DNA of 64,000 nt from assembly GCA_037176705.1 (NCBI GenBank), contig CM073888.1:46940810-47004809 (forward strand). Direction: 5' to 3'. Below, one piece after another: positions 1 through 11,182 of the stretch. Source of the stretch: Molossus alvarezi. Its lineage: Eukaryota > Chordata > Mammalia > Chiroptera > Molossidae. Positions within the stretch are counted from its first letter, which is position 1. The number at the start of each line of letters is the position of its first letter. Below the pieces are notes generated by a model. It did not search any database, was not told the DNA's origin, and saw only the letters and a list, made by a program, of their open reading frames with translations. The translations under genes and the position numbers were made by a program.

Positions 1-50
1 AAATGAAAAAATGTCCTCAGGTGAGGATTTAAAAAAAAAAAAAAAGAAAA
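1..50 (+). mobile_element. Ves SINE, 3' end only
   Basis: Only the tail of a bat Ves SINE lies inside the window: the terminal short hairpin (tcctc-aggt-gagga) followed by an A-rich tail. The body must lie before base 1. The same tail ends most other A-type Ves copies here. Confidence 0.8.
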
Positions 51-362
51 GAGCCTTACACAGGGTTTATCTTTTCTTCAGTTTGTATCAAGGACAGATT
101 CTAAACTTCCTACTACAAAAAGCTAGAATTGCAGAATTTCATTTTATATCTATTTTCACATCCATTTTAAGCCAATGTTAGGGCATCTCTGTTCTAAGTT
201 ACTAAAGACTTGTTGCAGCTAAAAGGATACAATGGAAGCGCAAAGCTAACCAGAAACAGAGAGCAAATTAAGAAAAGGAACAGAATACCCTTTCCTCCAA
301 TTCAGCATGATTTCCCCCTTTTTCCCCACCAAATTAATCTGACTAAATGTGTTTAAGGAATT
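51..362. other. Unique non-coding DNA
   Basis: AT-rich sequence with no repeat or gene that I recognise. It ends at the target-site duplication of the next SINE. Confidence 0.5.
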
Positions 363-377
363 CAAAAAGCAATTCTT

Positions 378-627
378 TTTTTTTTTTTTATCCTCACCCG
401 AGGACATTTTTCCATTTTTTGTACAGATAGAGTGGGAGGGAGAGAGAGGAAGAGACAGAGAGAGAGAAACATCGACGTGAAGGGACACATCGAGTGGCTG
501 CCACCGCACGACCAACCAGGGCCGGGGACAAACTGCAACCGAAGTATGTGCCCTTAGCGGGAACCAAACCCGGGTCTCTCCGGACCGCAGGCTGATGCTC
601 TAACCGCTGAGCCAAACCGGCCAGGGC
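378..627 (-). mobile_element. Ves SINE, A-type, full length
   Basis: Read on the minus strand it starts with a tRNA-like head ('ggccctggccggtttggctc', box A; a box B like 'gggttcggttccc'), has the core with 'gtccccggcc', then a CT-rich part, the tcctc/gagga hairpin and an A tail. A perfect 15-bp target-site duplication (caaaaagcaattctt) lies at 363-377 and 628-642, so this is a fairly young LINE-mobilised insertion. Open frames across it are not genes. Confidence 0.93.
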
Positions 628-642
628 CAAAAAGCAATTCTT

Positions 643-814
643 AAATTTTGTTGAAAATGTTTTGTATAGGTGGCTTTGGCTCTTTATTTGAAGATATAAC
701 TATGAGCACTGTATACCAAAATTTAAATTAGTATTTATAAGGAAGATGTTAGAAAAAAAAATATGTATAACGTATATTAACTTAGTTGTACCTCGTTCCT
801 ATAGAAAAATTCTT
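643..814. other. Unique AT-rich DNA
   Basis: No gene or repeat recognised between the Ves SINE and the LINE-1 tail. Confidence 0.45.
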
Positions 815-819
815 GAGAC

Positions 820-1399
820 TTTTTAATTTAATTAATTTTGTTACAGATGTTTCTCCTTTTCCCCCCATTGACACCCTCCTCCTGCCCACCCCCCGCCACC
901 CCCAGCATTATTGTCTATGTCCACACGTTATGCTTATATGCTTAAGTTTTTTGGTTTATCTCTCTCCCCCACTCCCTGGCCCCTCCTCTGAGGTCTGTCA
1001 GTCTGAACCCTACTTCTATGTCTCTGGGTCTACTTTGTTCATCACCTTATTTTGTTCATTATATTCCACAAATAAGTGAGATTATGTGGTACTTGTCTTT
1101 CTCTGACTGGCTTATGTCGCTTAGCATAATACTCTCCAGGTCGCTCCGTGTCAAGTCAAAGGATAAGAGAATTCTCTTTCTTACAGCTGCATAGTATCCC
1201 ATTGTATACATGTACCACAGCTTTTTTATCTATTTGTCTGTTTCCAGAGCTTAGCAATTGTAAATAGTGCTGCTATGAACATAGAGGTACATATATTCTT
1301 TCTGATTGATGTATCGGGCTTCTTAGGATTTATTCCTAGAAGTGGGATCACTGGGTCAAACGGTGGCTTAATTTTTAATTTTTGAGGAAGTACCATAGT
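820..1399 (-). mobile_element. LINE-1 3' end (ORF2 C-terminus and 3' UTR)
   Basis: Antisense LINE-1, collinear with the better preserved copy at 42874-43946. The C-rich plus strand at about 860-905 is the G-rich tract of the 3' UTR, followed by the end of ORF2 reading towards 1399. It is 5' truncated and its ORF2 part is broken. A loose duplication (gagac-t-rich) at 815 and 1400 may be its target site. More diverged than the 42.9 kb copy, so older. Confidence 0.88.
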
Positions 1400-1410
1400 G
1401 AGACATTTCT

Positions 1411-2210
1411 ATAAAGGGAAAAAGAAAACTAAACAACCAAGTAGAAACATTCTTCTGATTGAAGGAAAGAATCATAAAGCCATTTTCCTCCAGTTTTACT
1501 CTGAGCAAATGGATTGAAAACCCAAGTGAGGTCTGTATACAATTAACCCTGACAGCCTACATGATGTGAATGCAAATTTATGGCTAAGAGGGTACCTCAC
1601 AAACCCAATAGCTAATAGTCACAGTGAGCTGATAAAGCATAAATTAAAGATGACTAGAAAATGTATTTCCCTTTCTTTTAAAATCTTTTCTAAGAGAATG
1701 GTTGTCTTATTAAAGTTACATTGTCTTAATGCCAATTTGTATATCTTACTCTACAAAGCAGACATGAAAGCATGCTAATGCTAACCATCCGTATTCTCTG
1801 ACTGGCCATGGCATACCACCAACTTGATGTCTAAGCAGTCCTCAGAAGCTGGCTCTACAAATCTAAGGTCATGAACTGACAACAGATGTAAGAGTTTCAA
1901 TTTCCTTTACATTTTCCTTCTCTTATGTTTGTCTATCCAAAACCTCATCAATACCTTTCTGACTCTTCTGATTTATGGACTTAAAACCAAATGTAATGTC
2001 CATATTGCACTACACGGTTTTAGATACAAAAGCAAAGGGAATTCCAAAATAGCCAATAGTTCTCAAAATTAACATTTTAAATGCTAGCTGAAAAACAATT
2101 TCGATATTTTAATGCTCCCTATATTTTGAATGAGATAGTTTTCTAGACCCTTAAAAACATTTTCCTTTCTCTAGTCAAAATAATTTTCTTGCTCTGAAAC
2201 AGTGTATCTT
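1411..2210. other. Unique non-coding DNA
   Basis: AT-rich, stops in all frames, no repeat recognised. Short open frames here have no recognisable product. Confidence 0.45.
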
Positions 2211-2232
2211 AACATATATATATATATATATG
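2211..2232. repeat. (TA)n microsatellite
   Basis: Short uninterrupted TA dinucleotide run ending in 'tatgta'. Potentially length-variable. Confidence 0.85.
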
Positions 2233-2800
2233 TATCTCCACAGCTTTAAATAAAATATTTTCTCAAAAACCTTTTCCAAGTATGAAATTAGTTGCTAGTT
2301 TTAATTGGTATGAAAAATAAATAAAATAGAACATAAAGTATAAGATAATAGAATATGAATTAATAAAATTTAGTGCATGTAGCAATAAAAAACATTGTTT
2401 ACTGACGTTTTACAGTTTTATTGTGGTCTATACTAGGCCATGACAGAAACTGGATCATAGCCAAAATATTTTGAAAATACTGTTCTAAAACATGCTGATA
2501 TTTAGTGTTATTACATTTATTAAGAAAGGTAATGAATGCCGATGAGCCGATGGCCATTCGTTTCTGTATGTTAGAGGCAGTGCGTAGGCAGGCCACTTGG
2601 CTCATCTGCCAGATGAAAGAAGTTGCTTCTAAAGAAATTGCTTATAATATGTTGAAGCTAAAGATTGACCAGCCCAACATCTGGTACCTGGAAAATCAAT
2701 TTACAAGTATTTGAGTACCTCTGGCTTTCATTCAACCATGTGACCTGCATTTATCAGGACTAATTTATACAGACACCACGATAGGCCCGGGGAAGGAAAA
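2233..2800. other. Unique DNA with a 69-codon open frame
   Basis: A 69-codon plus-strand frame (2505-2714) stands out mildly because it is not inside a recognised repeat. Its protein matches no family that I recognise, it has no convincing splice signals, and an equally long frame overlaps it on the other strand. I treat it as chance. Confidence 0.35.
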
Positions 2801-2810
2801 TGATGAACAA

Positions 2811-3052
2811 GCCCTGGCCGGTTTGGCTCAGCAGTTAGAGCGTCGGCCTGCAGTCTGGAGAGACCTGGGTTCGGTTCCCGCTAAGGGCACGTACCTTAGT
2901 TGCAGTTTGTCCCCGGCCCTCGTTGGGTCGTGTGGGTGGCGACCACTCGATGTGTCCCTTTCATGTCAATGTTTCTGTCTCTCTTTCTCCCTCCCACTCT
3001 ATCTGAACAAAATATCGAAAAATGTTCTCAAGTGAGGATAAAAAAAAAAAAA
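2811..3052 (+). mobile_element. Ves SINE, A-type, full length
   Basis: Starts 'gccctggccggtttggctca' with box A- and box B-like motifs, has the A-type core and ends in 'ttctcaagtgaggat' plus an A run. The hairpin has a C-to-T change that still allows a G-U pair. Target-site duplication is weak (gatgaacaa / ggtgaagaa). Confidence 0.92.
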
Positions 3053-3284
3053 GGTGAAGAAAAAAGTCACGATTCTGGCTGTCATGAAGTATATAGACCA
3101 GCAAATATTAATCAAATCAATATATAAATAAGGTATAATTAAAGCCGTTACATGCTATAAAGTATGATAAAAAAAGTTAATGAGGAAGTCTCACTTCATG
3201 GAGAGAATCATAATGATTAATACCATTAATCGTCACATATAACATCTAATAATGTAATATTTTATTGACAGCAACAATGTTTAG
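3053..3284. other. Unique AT-rich DNA
   Basis: No gene or repeat recognised; it leads into the antisense L2 block. Confidence 0.4.
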
Positions 3285-4640
3285 GTGGTATTAACTTCCT
3301 CACGGAAAGGATATGGGAACTGAGACCTTAAAGCTGGGAAGGAGGTAACGTGGAAAGCAGCGTGCAGCGGGCTGGGAATGAGAACGCTCCCAGGCAGAGG
3401 CCACGGCCGGTACAAAGCTCCTTTGCCAGGAGGCACCGCCAGATCCAGGAACGGGAAGAAAGGAAGTTCAGGTCTCTGGCTGTAGCAGAGATCATGTGGG
3501 GGAACCATCGTGTGACATGAGGCTGTAGGAGTCAGTAGGAGTCAGAAGACGCAGGAACTTGTAGCCTTGTTAAAGATTTTGATCTTAACAAGAGGGACAG
3601 CATACAACTTTCTCTCCTGAAAAGATGGCTCTGGCCCGGCGGGTGTGGCTCAGTGGTTGAGCATCGACCCATGCACTAAGAGGTCACCAGTTCGATTCCC
3701 AGTCAAGGACACATGCCCAGGTTGTGAGCCAAATCCCCAGTGGAGAGCATGCAGGAGGCGGCCAATTGATGTTCTCTCTCACTGATGTTTCTATCTCCCT
3801 CTCCCTTCCTCTCTCTCTAAAAATCAATAAAGGAAAAAAAATTATATTAAAAAAAAAAAAGATGGCTCTGGCTGCAGTACAGATAAGATGAAGTGAAGAA
3901 CAGAATGGATGTGAGTAAGCCAGTCTGGAGACTATGCTAGCCCACAACAGCAATCCCTAGCGTAGTCCATGTGAAAGGTTCTGCTGGCTTAGCCGCAAGT
4001 GTCTGACCAGGTGCACTGGGATGAAGAGAAGCTGTTAGAGGGTGAAATTAACAGGTGACTGAGTAGACTTCAAAGAGTAAGTAAGAGAGGTACTATTAGG
4101 ATATTCCCTAGGTCTCACGTTATAGACCTGAATGGACAGTGGTGATGTGGAAGAGGGCTTTAAAGCAAGCAATGGGCACGCCCTAGGAAGGGGAGATGCT
4201 TGTATAGGCAGGTCTGGTGCTCAGAAGAAAGGTAAAGGCTGAAGATTTTTGATTTTAGAATCAACAGCATATTGTAGGACATTGACAATAGATAGGATTA
4301 TAGATAAGATTATTTAGGGGGAAAAAACTGTGTAAAGTGAAAAGAGATGAAAGGGCAGGGAAGGGAAAGAGAGGGGAGGGGAGAAAGGGGACAGGGAAGA
4401 AGCATTGGGACTGACTGAGCCTTGAGGAACCACTGGGTGCACAGCCGGGCCGCTCAGAGAAGGAGCACACTGCAAGTCTGAAGAAAACCACGTGCCCAAG
4501 TCAAAGGAAGAGATGGTTTCAAGGAGGCAGTGACTATTGAAAGATTAAACAAGATGAGGACTGAGAAGTATTCTTAGACATTGAGGGCATCAGAGTCCTT
4601 AATGGTCAAGAAAGAGAGCATGTTATTAAAGCACTGAATG
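3285..4640 (-). mobile_element. L2 (LINE-2) fragment, antisense, interrupted by a SINE
   Basis: Purine-rich plus strand that follows the antisense L2 consensus in order: the 'catgtgggggaa' type stretch, 'gatggctctggctgc' (3858-3875), 'aggactgag' and 'ttcaaggaggcagtgac' with 'aagatgaggactgag' (about 4515-4565). It is split at 3635-3857 by a Ves SINE. It is heavily diverged and codes for nothing. In sense it covers part of the reverse transcriptase and downstream region. Confidence 0.75.
3635..3857 (+). mobile_element. Ves SINE, B-type, inserted in L2
   Basis: B-type body: 'gtgtggctcagtggttgagc', 'ccagttcgattcccagtcaa', the 'ccccagtggagagcatgcag' block and an 'aatcaataaa' tail with an A run. 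It lacks the tcctc/gagga hairpin of the A type. The target-site duplication (aaagatggctctgg) at 3621-3634 and 3858-3871 shows the clean split of the L2. Confidence 0.93.
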
Positions 4641-5585
4641 AATTTCTCTTGTACAAAAGTCAAGAATTTCAAATCTTGATTATGAATAAAAATCACATAT
4701 AGTATTATTATCAATGTCCTATTACTAGGACTCAATAAAAGGGTCAACCACATATCTTTTTATAACAAAAGTATAAGCAACACTTTTTCATTTTTTTCCA
4801 TGACTGATCACATCCTCTTGCCCTTACTATGGTGAAGTAGAACTTATACGGCAGATAAACATTTACTTTTGCAGTTTACTATAAAGCATAAAGTTTCATC
4901 TCAATAGATTTCAAATTTCTCTGACTCAATATGTTCAACATCGTTCATGACCACAATTCAATCTGATTTGACATCTCATTAAAAACATTCTCTGCCTGTT
5001 GCTGGATGAATGATTTCATAAACTGTAGACATGATCCAGGCCCTAGAAGACTGAAAGGAGCACGATTCTGATGAGTAAACATCTGCCATTTTCAGTTTTC
5101 CATTGTGCATACTTGCAAACTTATTCAAGTTTGTGATTAGAGTTACATGAGGACTTTTATAAATAGTCTGTATAGCCTGACCATAGAAATTTAGTCAAGA
5201 CATAGAAATCTGAATTCCAGAGTTGGCTAAGCATGGCTCCAACCCAAATCAGAAAAAGAAATATACTGGAGTACATTTTCAAAGCACAGAAATTGTACCA
5301 CATTTTCTAAAAGAACCATTCCGTCAGTAACAAATAAAAAATAACATTTTTTAGAATGTTTTTAATCTAAAAAAAATCATGTATTCATTGATTCATGTTA
5401 TCAGTATTTATTGCCTACCATTTGTGGAGCACTAAACTGCAGGTGTGAATGGACACACAAGCTCCATGGGACAGAAAAACTACCCCTGTGCCAAGCTCTG
5501 AAGGAAAGGACTAAGGTTGGTGGATTCATCTGACTCAGTCGGGGGGGGCATGGGGGTGGACTAAAGGATGGTGACAGTGACGGTG
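4641..5585. other. Unique non-coding DNA
   Basis: AT-rich, no gene. A short stretch near 5395-5440 has a MIR-like look ('agtatttattgcctac') but is too short to call. A G run lies near 5540. Confidence 0.4.
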
Positions 5586-5589
5586 ACAC

Positions 5590-5730
5590 AAGCAGCTGTC
5601 ATTCATTTGGTCCTTACCACTGTGCCAGGCTCTGAGGAAGCACCCCACGAACTGTCTCAGTTGATGCTGGAAATATTAGGTATTAATGTCATTATTCCCA
5701 CTTTAAGACAAGAAAACTAAAATAAAAAAC
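5590..5730 (-). mobile_element. MIR fragment
   Basis: Antisense MIR core: 'actgtgccaggctctgagg', then 'attattcccactttaagac' and 'gaaaactaaa' in the usual order and spacing. Ancient tRNA-derived SINE, heavily diverged. Confidence 0.8.
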
Positions 5731-6229
5731 CTTTCAATTCTATTGGTTTTTCTATTTGTAGCAGAAACCACAATGCTCAGCATGGTTATCCTTGAGACAT
5801 CAAGAAACTCTAGACCCTGCTCAGCAAAATACTAGAGGAGGCGGACTTTCAGAAATGCCATCACGAACACACGGTTGTAGGTTGGTCACTACGTTGGTGT
5901 TCACAGGTATCCGTGCTTTATGTGAAGACTCTCCATTCTCCCCAAGGCTGATGGATTAAGGAGGCACCACTACACAAGATTAGAAAGAAGTAAAAAATAA
6001 ATAGAGAGGCAAGAATAAAAGGAGACAAAACTGAGTAGCACTGGGCAACCCGGACCCAGACAGGAGAGGCGAGAGCAGCATACACGCTTGCGTGTGTCAT
6101 CTGCCACCAAGGAGCTGGCCTCCACGACTCCTGGGGTACAGCTTCCCACTCAGAATCTGGTCTCTCGCTCAGCAGATTACAATGCTTCTTCCTGACACCC
6201 AAACCTGTTTTTAAAAATATTGTCAAAAC
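5731..6229. other. Unique non-coding DNA
   Basis: No gene or repeat recognised. A 102-codon antisense frame (5918-6226) has no recognisable domain. Confidence 0.4.
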
Positions 6230-6440
6230 CCATCTCGTGGGCAGCTGTCATCACACTTCTCTCAGAACTCTCCACTGATTCCCCGGCTCAAAGCTCACAT
6301 TTTCCTAACCGGGTTCTGAGTCCCCCCCACCCAGTCCCCTCACATGAAGGCTTTGCCTTCATCGCCTCTCCTACTTTATTTACCCCTGTCCCTGCATCTG
6401 CCCGGTCCACCTACATCCCGTCTTATCTCTTCCCATTTCC
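6230..6440 (+). mobile_element. Possible L2 fragment, sense
   Basis: Pyrimidine-rich sequence with the order of the L2 3' region (a cacttctctca / ctcaaagctcacat-like part, then 'gcctctcctac'). Similarity is weak, so this is a tentative call. Confidence 0.4.
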
Positions 6441-6867
6441 TTCCTCATGACGTCTCTACTCAGTTCCTCCAGCCAGATCAACTGTGTAGCTCTTAACTGC
6501 CATTCTCGCCAATGAGAAAACAAACGTGTTCTAATTTCATGGCACAGAGAAGTGAGTTTCACACTCTTTCAGCTACCTGGTCCTTTGTCGGTGAAATGTC
6601 TCCCAGCATCAGGCCACTCAGTACTGGAGCCCTGGGAACAGGCAGATGTCTGGGGAAGCCCAGTGGCCCGGAACCTCATTCCTGCCCCAAGCCCAGCAGC
6701 TCTCAGGGTGGCTTCACGCTGTGGAGACCATCAACCAGTGCCGAAAGCTCGGCCTAGTTATGGAAGCTTTGTGTGAGTCCAATCAAACGTTCAGAGCACC
6801 TAAAGCACTTGAAGGACACCTGGAAACCCACTTTCACAGAACAATAATATCAACCATTCACTGTGGA
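6441..6867. other. Unique non-coding DNA
   Basis: Several short overlapping open frames but no recognisable product and no repeat that I can name. Confidence 0.35.
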
Positions 6868-7230
6868 AACAATTAAAGTGCCTACTGTGTGCTGAGCACC
6901 CATTTTAACACTAATTTCAGTGAAAACAAAGGTCTCCTGTCCATGAGGAGTCAAAATCTAGCAGGAGGAGACAGACACTTAAGAATGCACATAATAAATG
7001 TATAAATTACATAATTTACAAGAAGGTGGTAAGTGGCGGTGGAGGAGGGGAGGAGGAAGGGATAAAAAAGAGACTGGGAGTTCCAGACACGAGACAAGAG
7101 GGAGGGGCATGATGCGATTATAAAGAGGACCATCCAAAAGGCCTCCTGGGTGCAGTGCCATTCGGCAAAGCCCCAACAGAGGTGAGGGAGTTGGCCAGGA
7201 AGATATCTGAGGGAAGAGGTGGCGATATCT
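6868..7230 (-). mobile_element. L2 fragment, antisense (3' end region)
   Basis: Starts with the antisense L2 end ('gtgcctactgtgtgctgagc'), then 'aggagacagacactta', and after a purine-rich part 'aaggcctcctgggtgcagtg' and 'aggtgagggagttggcc...gatatctga'. The order matches an antisense L2 3' region over about 360 bases. Confidence 0.8.
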
Positions 7231-7626
7231 GGCTTTAATCGATACCTTTTACTGAACCACTTAGCATGTGCCAACAATATGCTATTACAATAGAACGACT
7301 TTGTTCACAGAAGAGTTGTGAAGACAGTATAAGGAACTGCCGTATACCCTTCAAGCAGCTTCCCGAATGACAACGTCTCAAATAACATTTATCAAAACTG
7401 AGAAATTAGCATTGGTAATACTATTTATTAACTAACTTTCACACTTGATTCAGATTATAGAGTTTTTCCACTCATGTCCTTTTCCAGTCCAGGAGAGTAT
7501 ACTGCATTTCGGCATCAGGTCTGTGACAGTTTCTCAGCCGTTGCTTGTTTTTCATGACCTTGACACTTATGAAGCAAACTGGAAACTGGTCAGGTATTTT
7601 GTAGAATGTCTTTCAAGTTGAGTTGT

Positions 7627-7631
7627 CTTTC

Positions 7632-7682
<51 letters not shown>

Positions 7683-7744
7683 CTCTCTCTCTCTCTCTCT
7701 CTCTTTCTTCTTCTTCTTCTTCTTCTTCTTCTTCTTCTTCTTCT

Positions 7745-7782
<38 letters not shown>
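7627..7782. repeat. Compound pyrimidine microsatellite
   Basis: Four successive blocks on the plus strand: (TTTC)n to about 7680, (TC)n to about 7704, (TTC)n to about 7750 and (TC)n to 7782. The whole strand is pyrimidine, with mirror symmetry able to form H-DNA. Frames of repeated Ser-Leu-Phe or Glu-Arg-Lys here are artefacts. Confidence 0.97.
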
Positions 7783-7784
<2 letters not shown>

Positions 7785-9050
7785 ACTGAATAAGCTGGGG
7801 TTATGGATCAGGGGGAAGAAGGTGACAGAGGTAAAGGGCCCTATCATTGGTATGTGATATCAACAGGACCAACTGCTGGTGATGTTGAACTTGGTCACTT
7901 GTTTAAGGTGGTGTCTGTCAGGTTTCTCCACTGTAACATTCCTATTTTTCTCTTTCCATCATTTAAAAAGGTAAGTCACTATGTCCACACTTACAGAAAA
8001 CTGAACTCCACCTCTTGGAGGGGGGGCATGTAAAACAGTTTGTGTGCTTATGTTAAAACCACCTCAGTAATTAATAAACCTTTGAGATGGGGAAGATAGT
8101 TTGAGGCTGTGTACATGTCGTAGTTCTCCTTGAAGTTTCTCCAACACTGATCTCGCATTGTCCCTGTCCCGGTCCCAGACTCAGACATTTCTGCTTTTAA
8201 TAGAGAATGGTATTTAGAAACTATCGGGCTAGGTATTGCTGCTGCTGAAACGTCACTGCTTCTGGGACCTCTCGGTAATGTGTACACACGTATCTGTATT
8301 TATTTTTGTATCTATGTGTGTGTGTATTTAAGTTACTATTTAAGGTGTGGGAATTTTCATTCCACCTCCTTAAGAGTGGAATAGCTCCATAAATTATTTG
8401 GATGTTTTTCTGCAAAGGAGATTCACCTCTTGTTCTCCATTTATTTATATTAGTATAGACTCGTGAATCTTTATTTATTACTTGGGATTATAATCCAGGA
8501 CTTTATTTTGTTGCTCAAATTGTACCAGTCCTGGCCATTGAGAGCTCTGTCCGTTGGTTTCTGTGGCCTTTGAAATATCCCAACATTGTGGGTTTTTTCT
8601 TGAGCATCCCCTTACTTTCTGGTACTAGGCTCATTTTGTACATTTCCTGACCCAGTCCCAGGATCGGCTATTTCTCCAAGGATTCCTGGACTATTACATT
8701 GGTATTAGGAACCGAGAATAGGTGCAGGTGTGTCCTACATTTTTTACCGAATAATTCATCATGAATATTTTTCAATGCGAATATACAATTCAAATGATCA
8801 TATTCTGAACTAAATAATATTCCACTGTGTGTATAAACCATAATATCATATACTGATGAATATTTATACTATTTCCAGATGTTTTGATATTGTAAACAAT
8901 GCTGGGATAAACTTTCTGTTTCAAAAGCCTCATACCTGTAACTAATTATTTCCTTAGGGTAAATTCCTAGAATTATAAATTGTGAGTTTAGTACTTTTAA
9001 TGCATATTGCGACAGAGCCTTCCAGAGTGCCACCTACAGCAGATGACTGC

Positions 9051-9284
9051 TGTTGTACGAAACAGACCCAGAGACATGGACGTAGGGAACAGATGGACAA
9101 ACCTCAGAAGGAAGGGGGGTGGGGGTGGGGGCCGGAAGAGATAAACCAAAGAACTTATCTGCACATATGCACAACCAACAGACACAGCAAAACGTTCAGT
9201 AAAGGTAGGAGGTGTCAATGGGGGGAAAAAGGAGGGACATCTGAATTACTTTCAACAATAAAGACAAATAAACACAATTTAAAA
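9051..9284 (+). mobile_element. LINE-1 3' UTR fragment, sense, inserted in older L1
   Basis: Contains the end of the bat L1: 'cagacccagagacatgga', a G-rich tract at about 9112-9135, 'gagataaaccaaagaactta', 'aggtgtcaatggggg' and an A-rich end. A 13-bp target-site duplication with two mismatches (agcagatgactgc at 9038-9050, agcaaatgaccgc at 9285-9297) marks the insertion. Very short, so strongly 5' truncated. Confidence 0.85.
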
Positions 9285-9700
9285 AGCAAATGACCGCCCA
9301 TTGCTCTATACACTCTCCAACATCAGTTATATCATTGGTTTTATCATTTCCTAATTTTATGAATGAACTTTTTTTGTAGTTGTAATTGATTCCTAAGAAA
9401 AACGGTGTCTTAAATATTTATTTGCCATCTAAATTCTCTTTTTAAATCATTGTCTATTCAAGTACTTTGCCCACTTTTCTATTGGTAGACCTCTGATTAA
9501 CTGATATGCACAGTGCTTGTATATTAAAGAAATTAACTTTTGACTGTTACACACATATTTAACCATCTCCCACCAGTGTGTCACTTGTCTTCTAATTTGG
9601 TTTATGGCCTGGTCCATTTATTTTTAAACAATAACCATATTCTATAAATTTAAACTAATAGATAGTTTTTTGGCCTACGCCACATTTACATTTTACAATT

Positions 9701-10535
9701 TTGCTCATGGACTAAAAAATGTATTTACTTTCATTTTTTGCATTATGCGACCAATCTAAAAAAGAGCTGATGATGTATTATTGACTCTGACACAGTCATG
9801 AAAGCACAGATTATGCCACTATTAAAACTTATATTTTATGACAGGTTTGTCAGGTTTAATTTATGACTCATACACATTTCTGGCTCAGTAGCCACCAATT
9901 ATCTCCTTCTGAATCTTTATGATATAGTACATTTTCTTGCCAGAGCATTTTGTCAAACATCTTGATACAATCTAATAAAAAAATAAACAAACAGAAAATA
10001 TACCCCCAAAATTAATAGGAAATATTTTTTAAAGCAATTTCAAATATATACACACATATATTTGTATGTCATTCAATCTCCCCTTTCTTATTTCTCAAGC
10101 TAGTTTTGTATTTTATAAATACATTTTTCTAATTTTTAGAAAATGATGTTACATGGATATTCATGTTGTCACGTTTCTCTGATTTTCTGAAAATAAGAAA
10201 CAAACACAAAATGGAACTGATGAAACCATCTTCTTTAGAGTAACTAAATTTCACTTCTTTAGAGTGAAATTTCAAATGAGGGGGAATTGTATCACTGATA
10301 CTAGGCATTACCCAGGACGGTGGGGTGAGAAAGGGCTGGCTGAGGATGGTCGAGTGGTGTGCACAGACACGGCGGGAAGACACATGGTCCATCAGTGGAT
10401 GGAGGGACGGCCGGCAGGGCCAGACCACACAGGCCGGCGAGTCTCATGAAGGATCGGAGTCCTTGAGCAGATGGAAGCACGTGGGACTTGTTCAAATTCA
10501 CTGTTTTGCAAGATCCTCTGAGTAGTACAGAGAGT
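9701..10535. other. Unique non-coding DNA
   Basis: AT-rich to about 10260, then more mixed. No repeat named with confidence. The far end may already belong to the antisense L2 that is clearer after 10540. Confidence 0.35.
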
Positions 10536-10539
10536 GGAT

Positions 10540-10770
10540 TAAAGGGAAGTAAAAACCCCTGAAGTCCAGGATTGAGGCTCATCGGTGGTCTAGGTGATAG
10601 GTGACGGCGGCCTGGCCTGCAGAGGTGGGGTGGAAATACGGAGAGAAGGGGACGGATCTGGGGTAGAGCTGGGAGGCCAAATCAACAGCACTTGGAGAGC
10701 GACTAGAAACAGGGACTGAGGACGAAGGGCAGATGGCAGAGCCCTATCCCGAAATATAGGAAACACCAAG
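10540..10770 (-). mobile_element. L2 fragment, antisense
   Basis: 'gtctaggtgataggtgacgg', 'gagagaaggggacggatct' and 'aaatcaacagcacttgg' follow the antisense L2 consensus in order. Non-coding fossil. Confidence 0.72.
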
Positions 10771-10962
10771 AGAGAAAGTGTGGTAGGAAAGTCAGCGTGT
10801 TTTATTTTGAGCTTTGCAGTCTCTTAGAAATAAACAAGAAAACGTGTTGTCACTGGAGTTCAGAAACAAGGTCTGAACTGAGGTTGCATAACGAGCACGG
10901 TTAACACGCAGATCATGCCGACTCCGAGAGCGCTGGCGGGACTGCTCGGGGAGAGTGTGAAG

Positions 10963-11182
10963 CAGCGGTTCTCACCCCGGGCAGGCAGGTTACTGTGCCC
11001 TCGGGGGGATATTTGAAACTGTCTGACGATACTTTTGGTTGTCACAACTGGGGGCATCAAGGGAAGGGAGGCCAGTATTTGCACAATTCCGGTGGCTAAC
11101 TAGCCTACGATGCACAAGGCAGGCCCCGACGACCAAAACTGCCTGGACCAGAAGCCAGTGGTGCTGAGGCTGAGAAACCCTG
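10963..11182. mobile_element. MER5A-type hAT (Charlie) MITE, near full length
   Basis: Begins 'cagcggttctcac' and ends 'ctgagaaaccctg', the inverted termini of MER5A. Inside are 'ggatatttgaaactgtctga', 'ttttggttgtcacaactggg' and 'cctacgatgcacaaggcag' in the right order. About 220 bp is slightly above the usual consensus length. The expected 8-bp duplications are no longer clear. No transposase is coded. Confidence 0.88.

Larger units (their letters stand above)
7376..9700 (-). mobile_element. Old LINE-1 (L1ME-like), 3' UTR and ORF2 end, antisense
   Basis: 7376-8740 follows the long 3' UTR of old L1ME-type elements read backwards ('tgacagtttctcagccgttg', 'ggtcaggtattttgtagaat', 'ttattttgttgctcaaattg', 'atttctccaaggattcctgg'). 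8740-9700 continues into the ORF2 C-terminal region ('gggtaaattcctagaatt', then 'tttgcccacttttctattgg'). It is interrupted by a pyrimidine microsatellite (7627-7782) and by a younger L1 tail (9051-9284). No coding potential is left. Confidence 0.8.

Noticed and set aside
2505..2714. 69-codon frame outside repeats as a possible host exon
   Set aside because: An antisense frame covers part of it, no family is recognisable and the flanks lack convincing splice acceptor and donor sites.
2811..2890. tRNA gene
   Set aside because: The head has box A- and box B-like motifs, but it is the tRNA-derived part of a Ves SINE and lacks a foldable tRNA body. The same applies to all other Ves heads here.
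7590..7857. Low-complexity proteins of Ser/Leu/Phe or Glu/Arg/Lys
   Set aside because: They are translations of the pyrimidine microsatellite.
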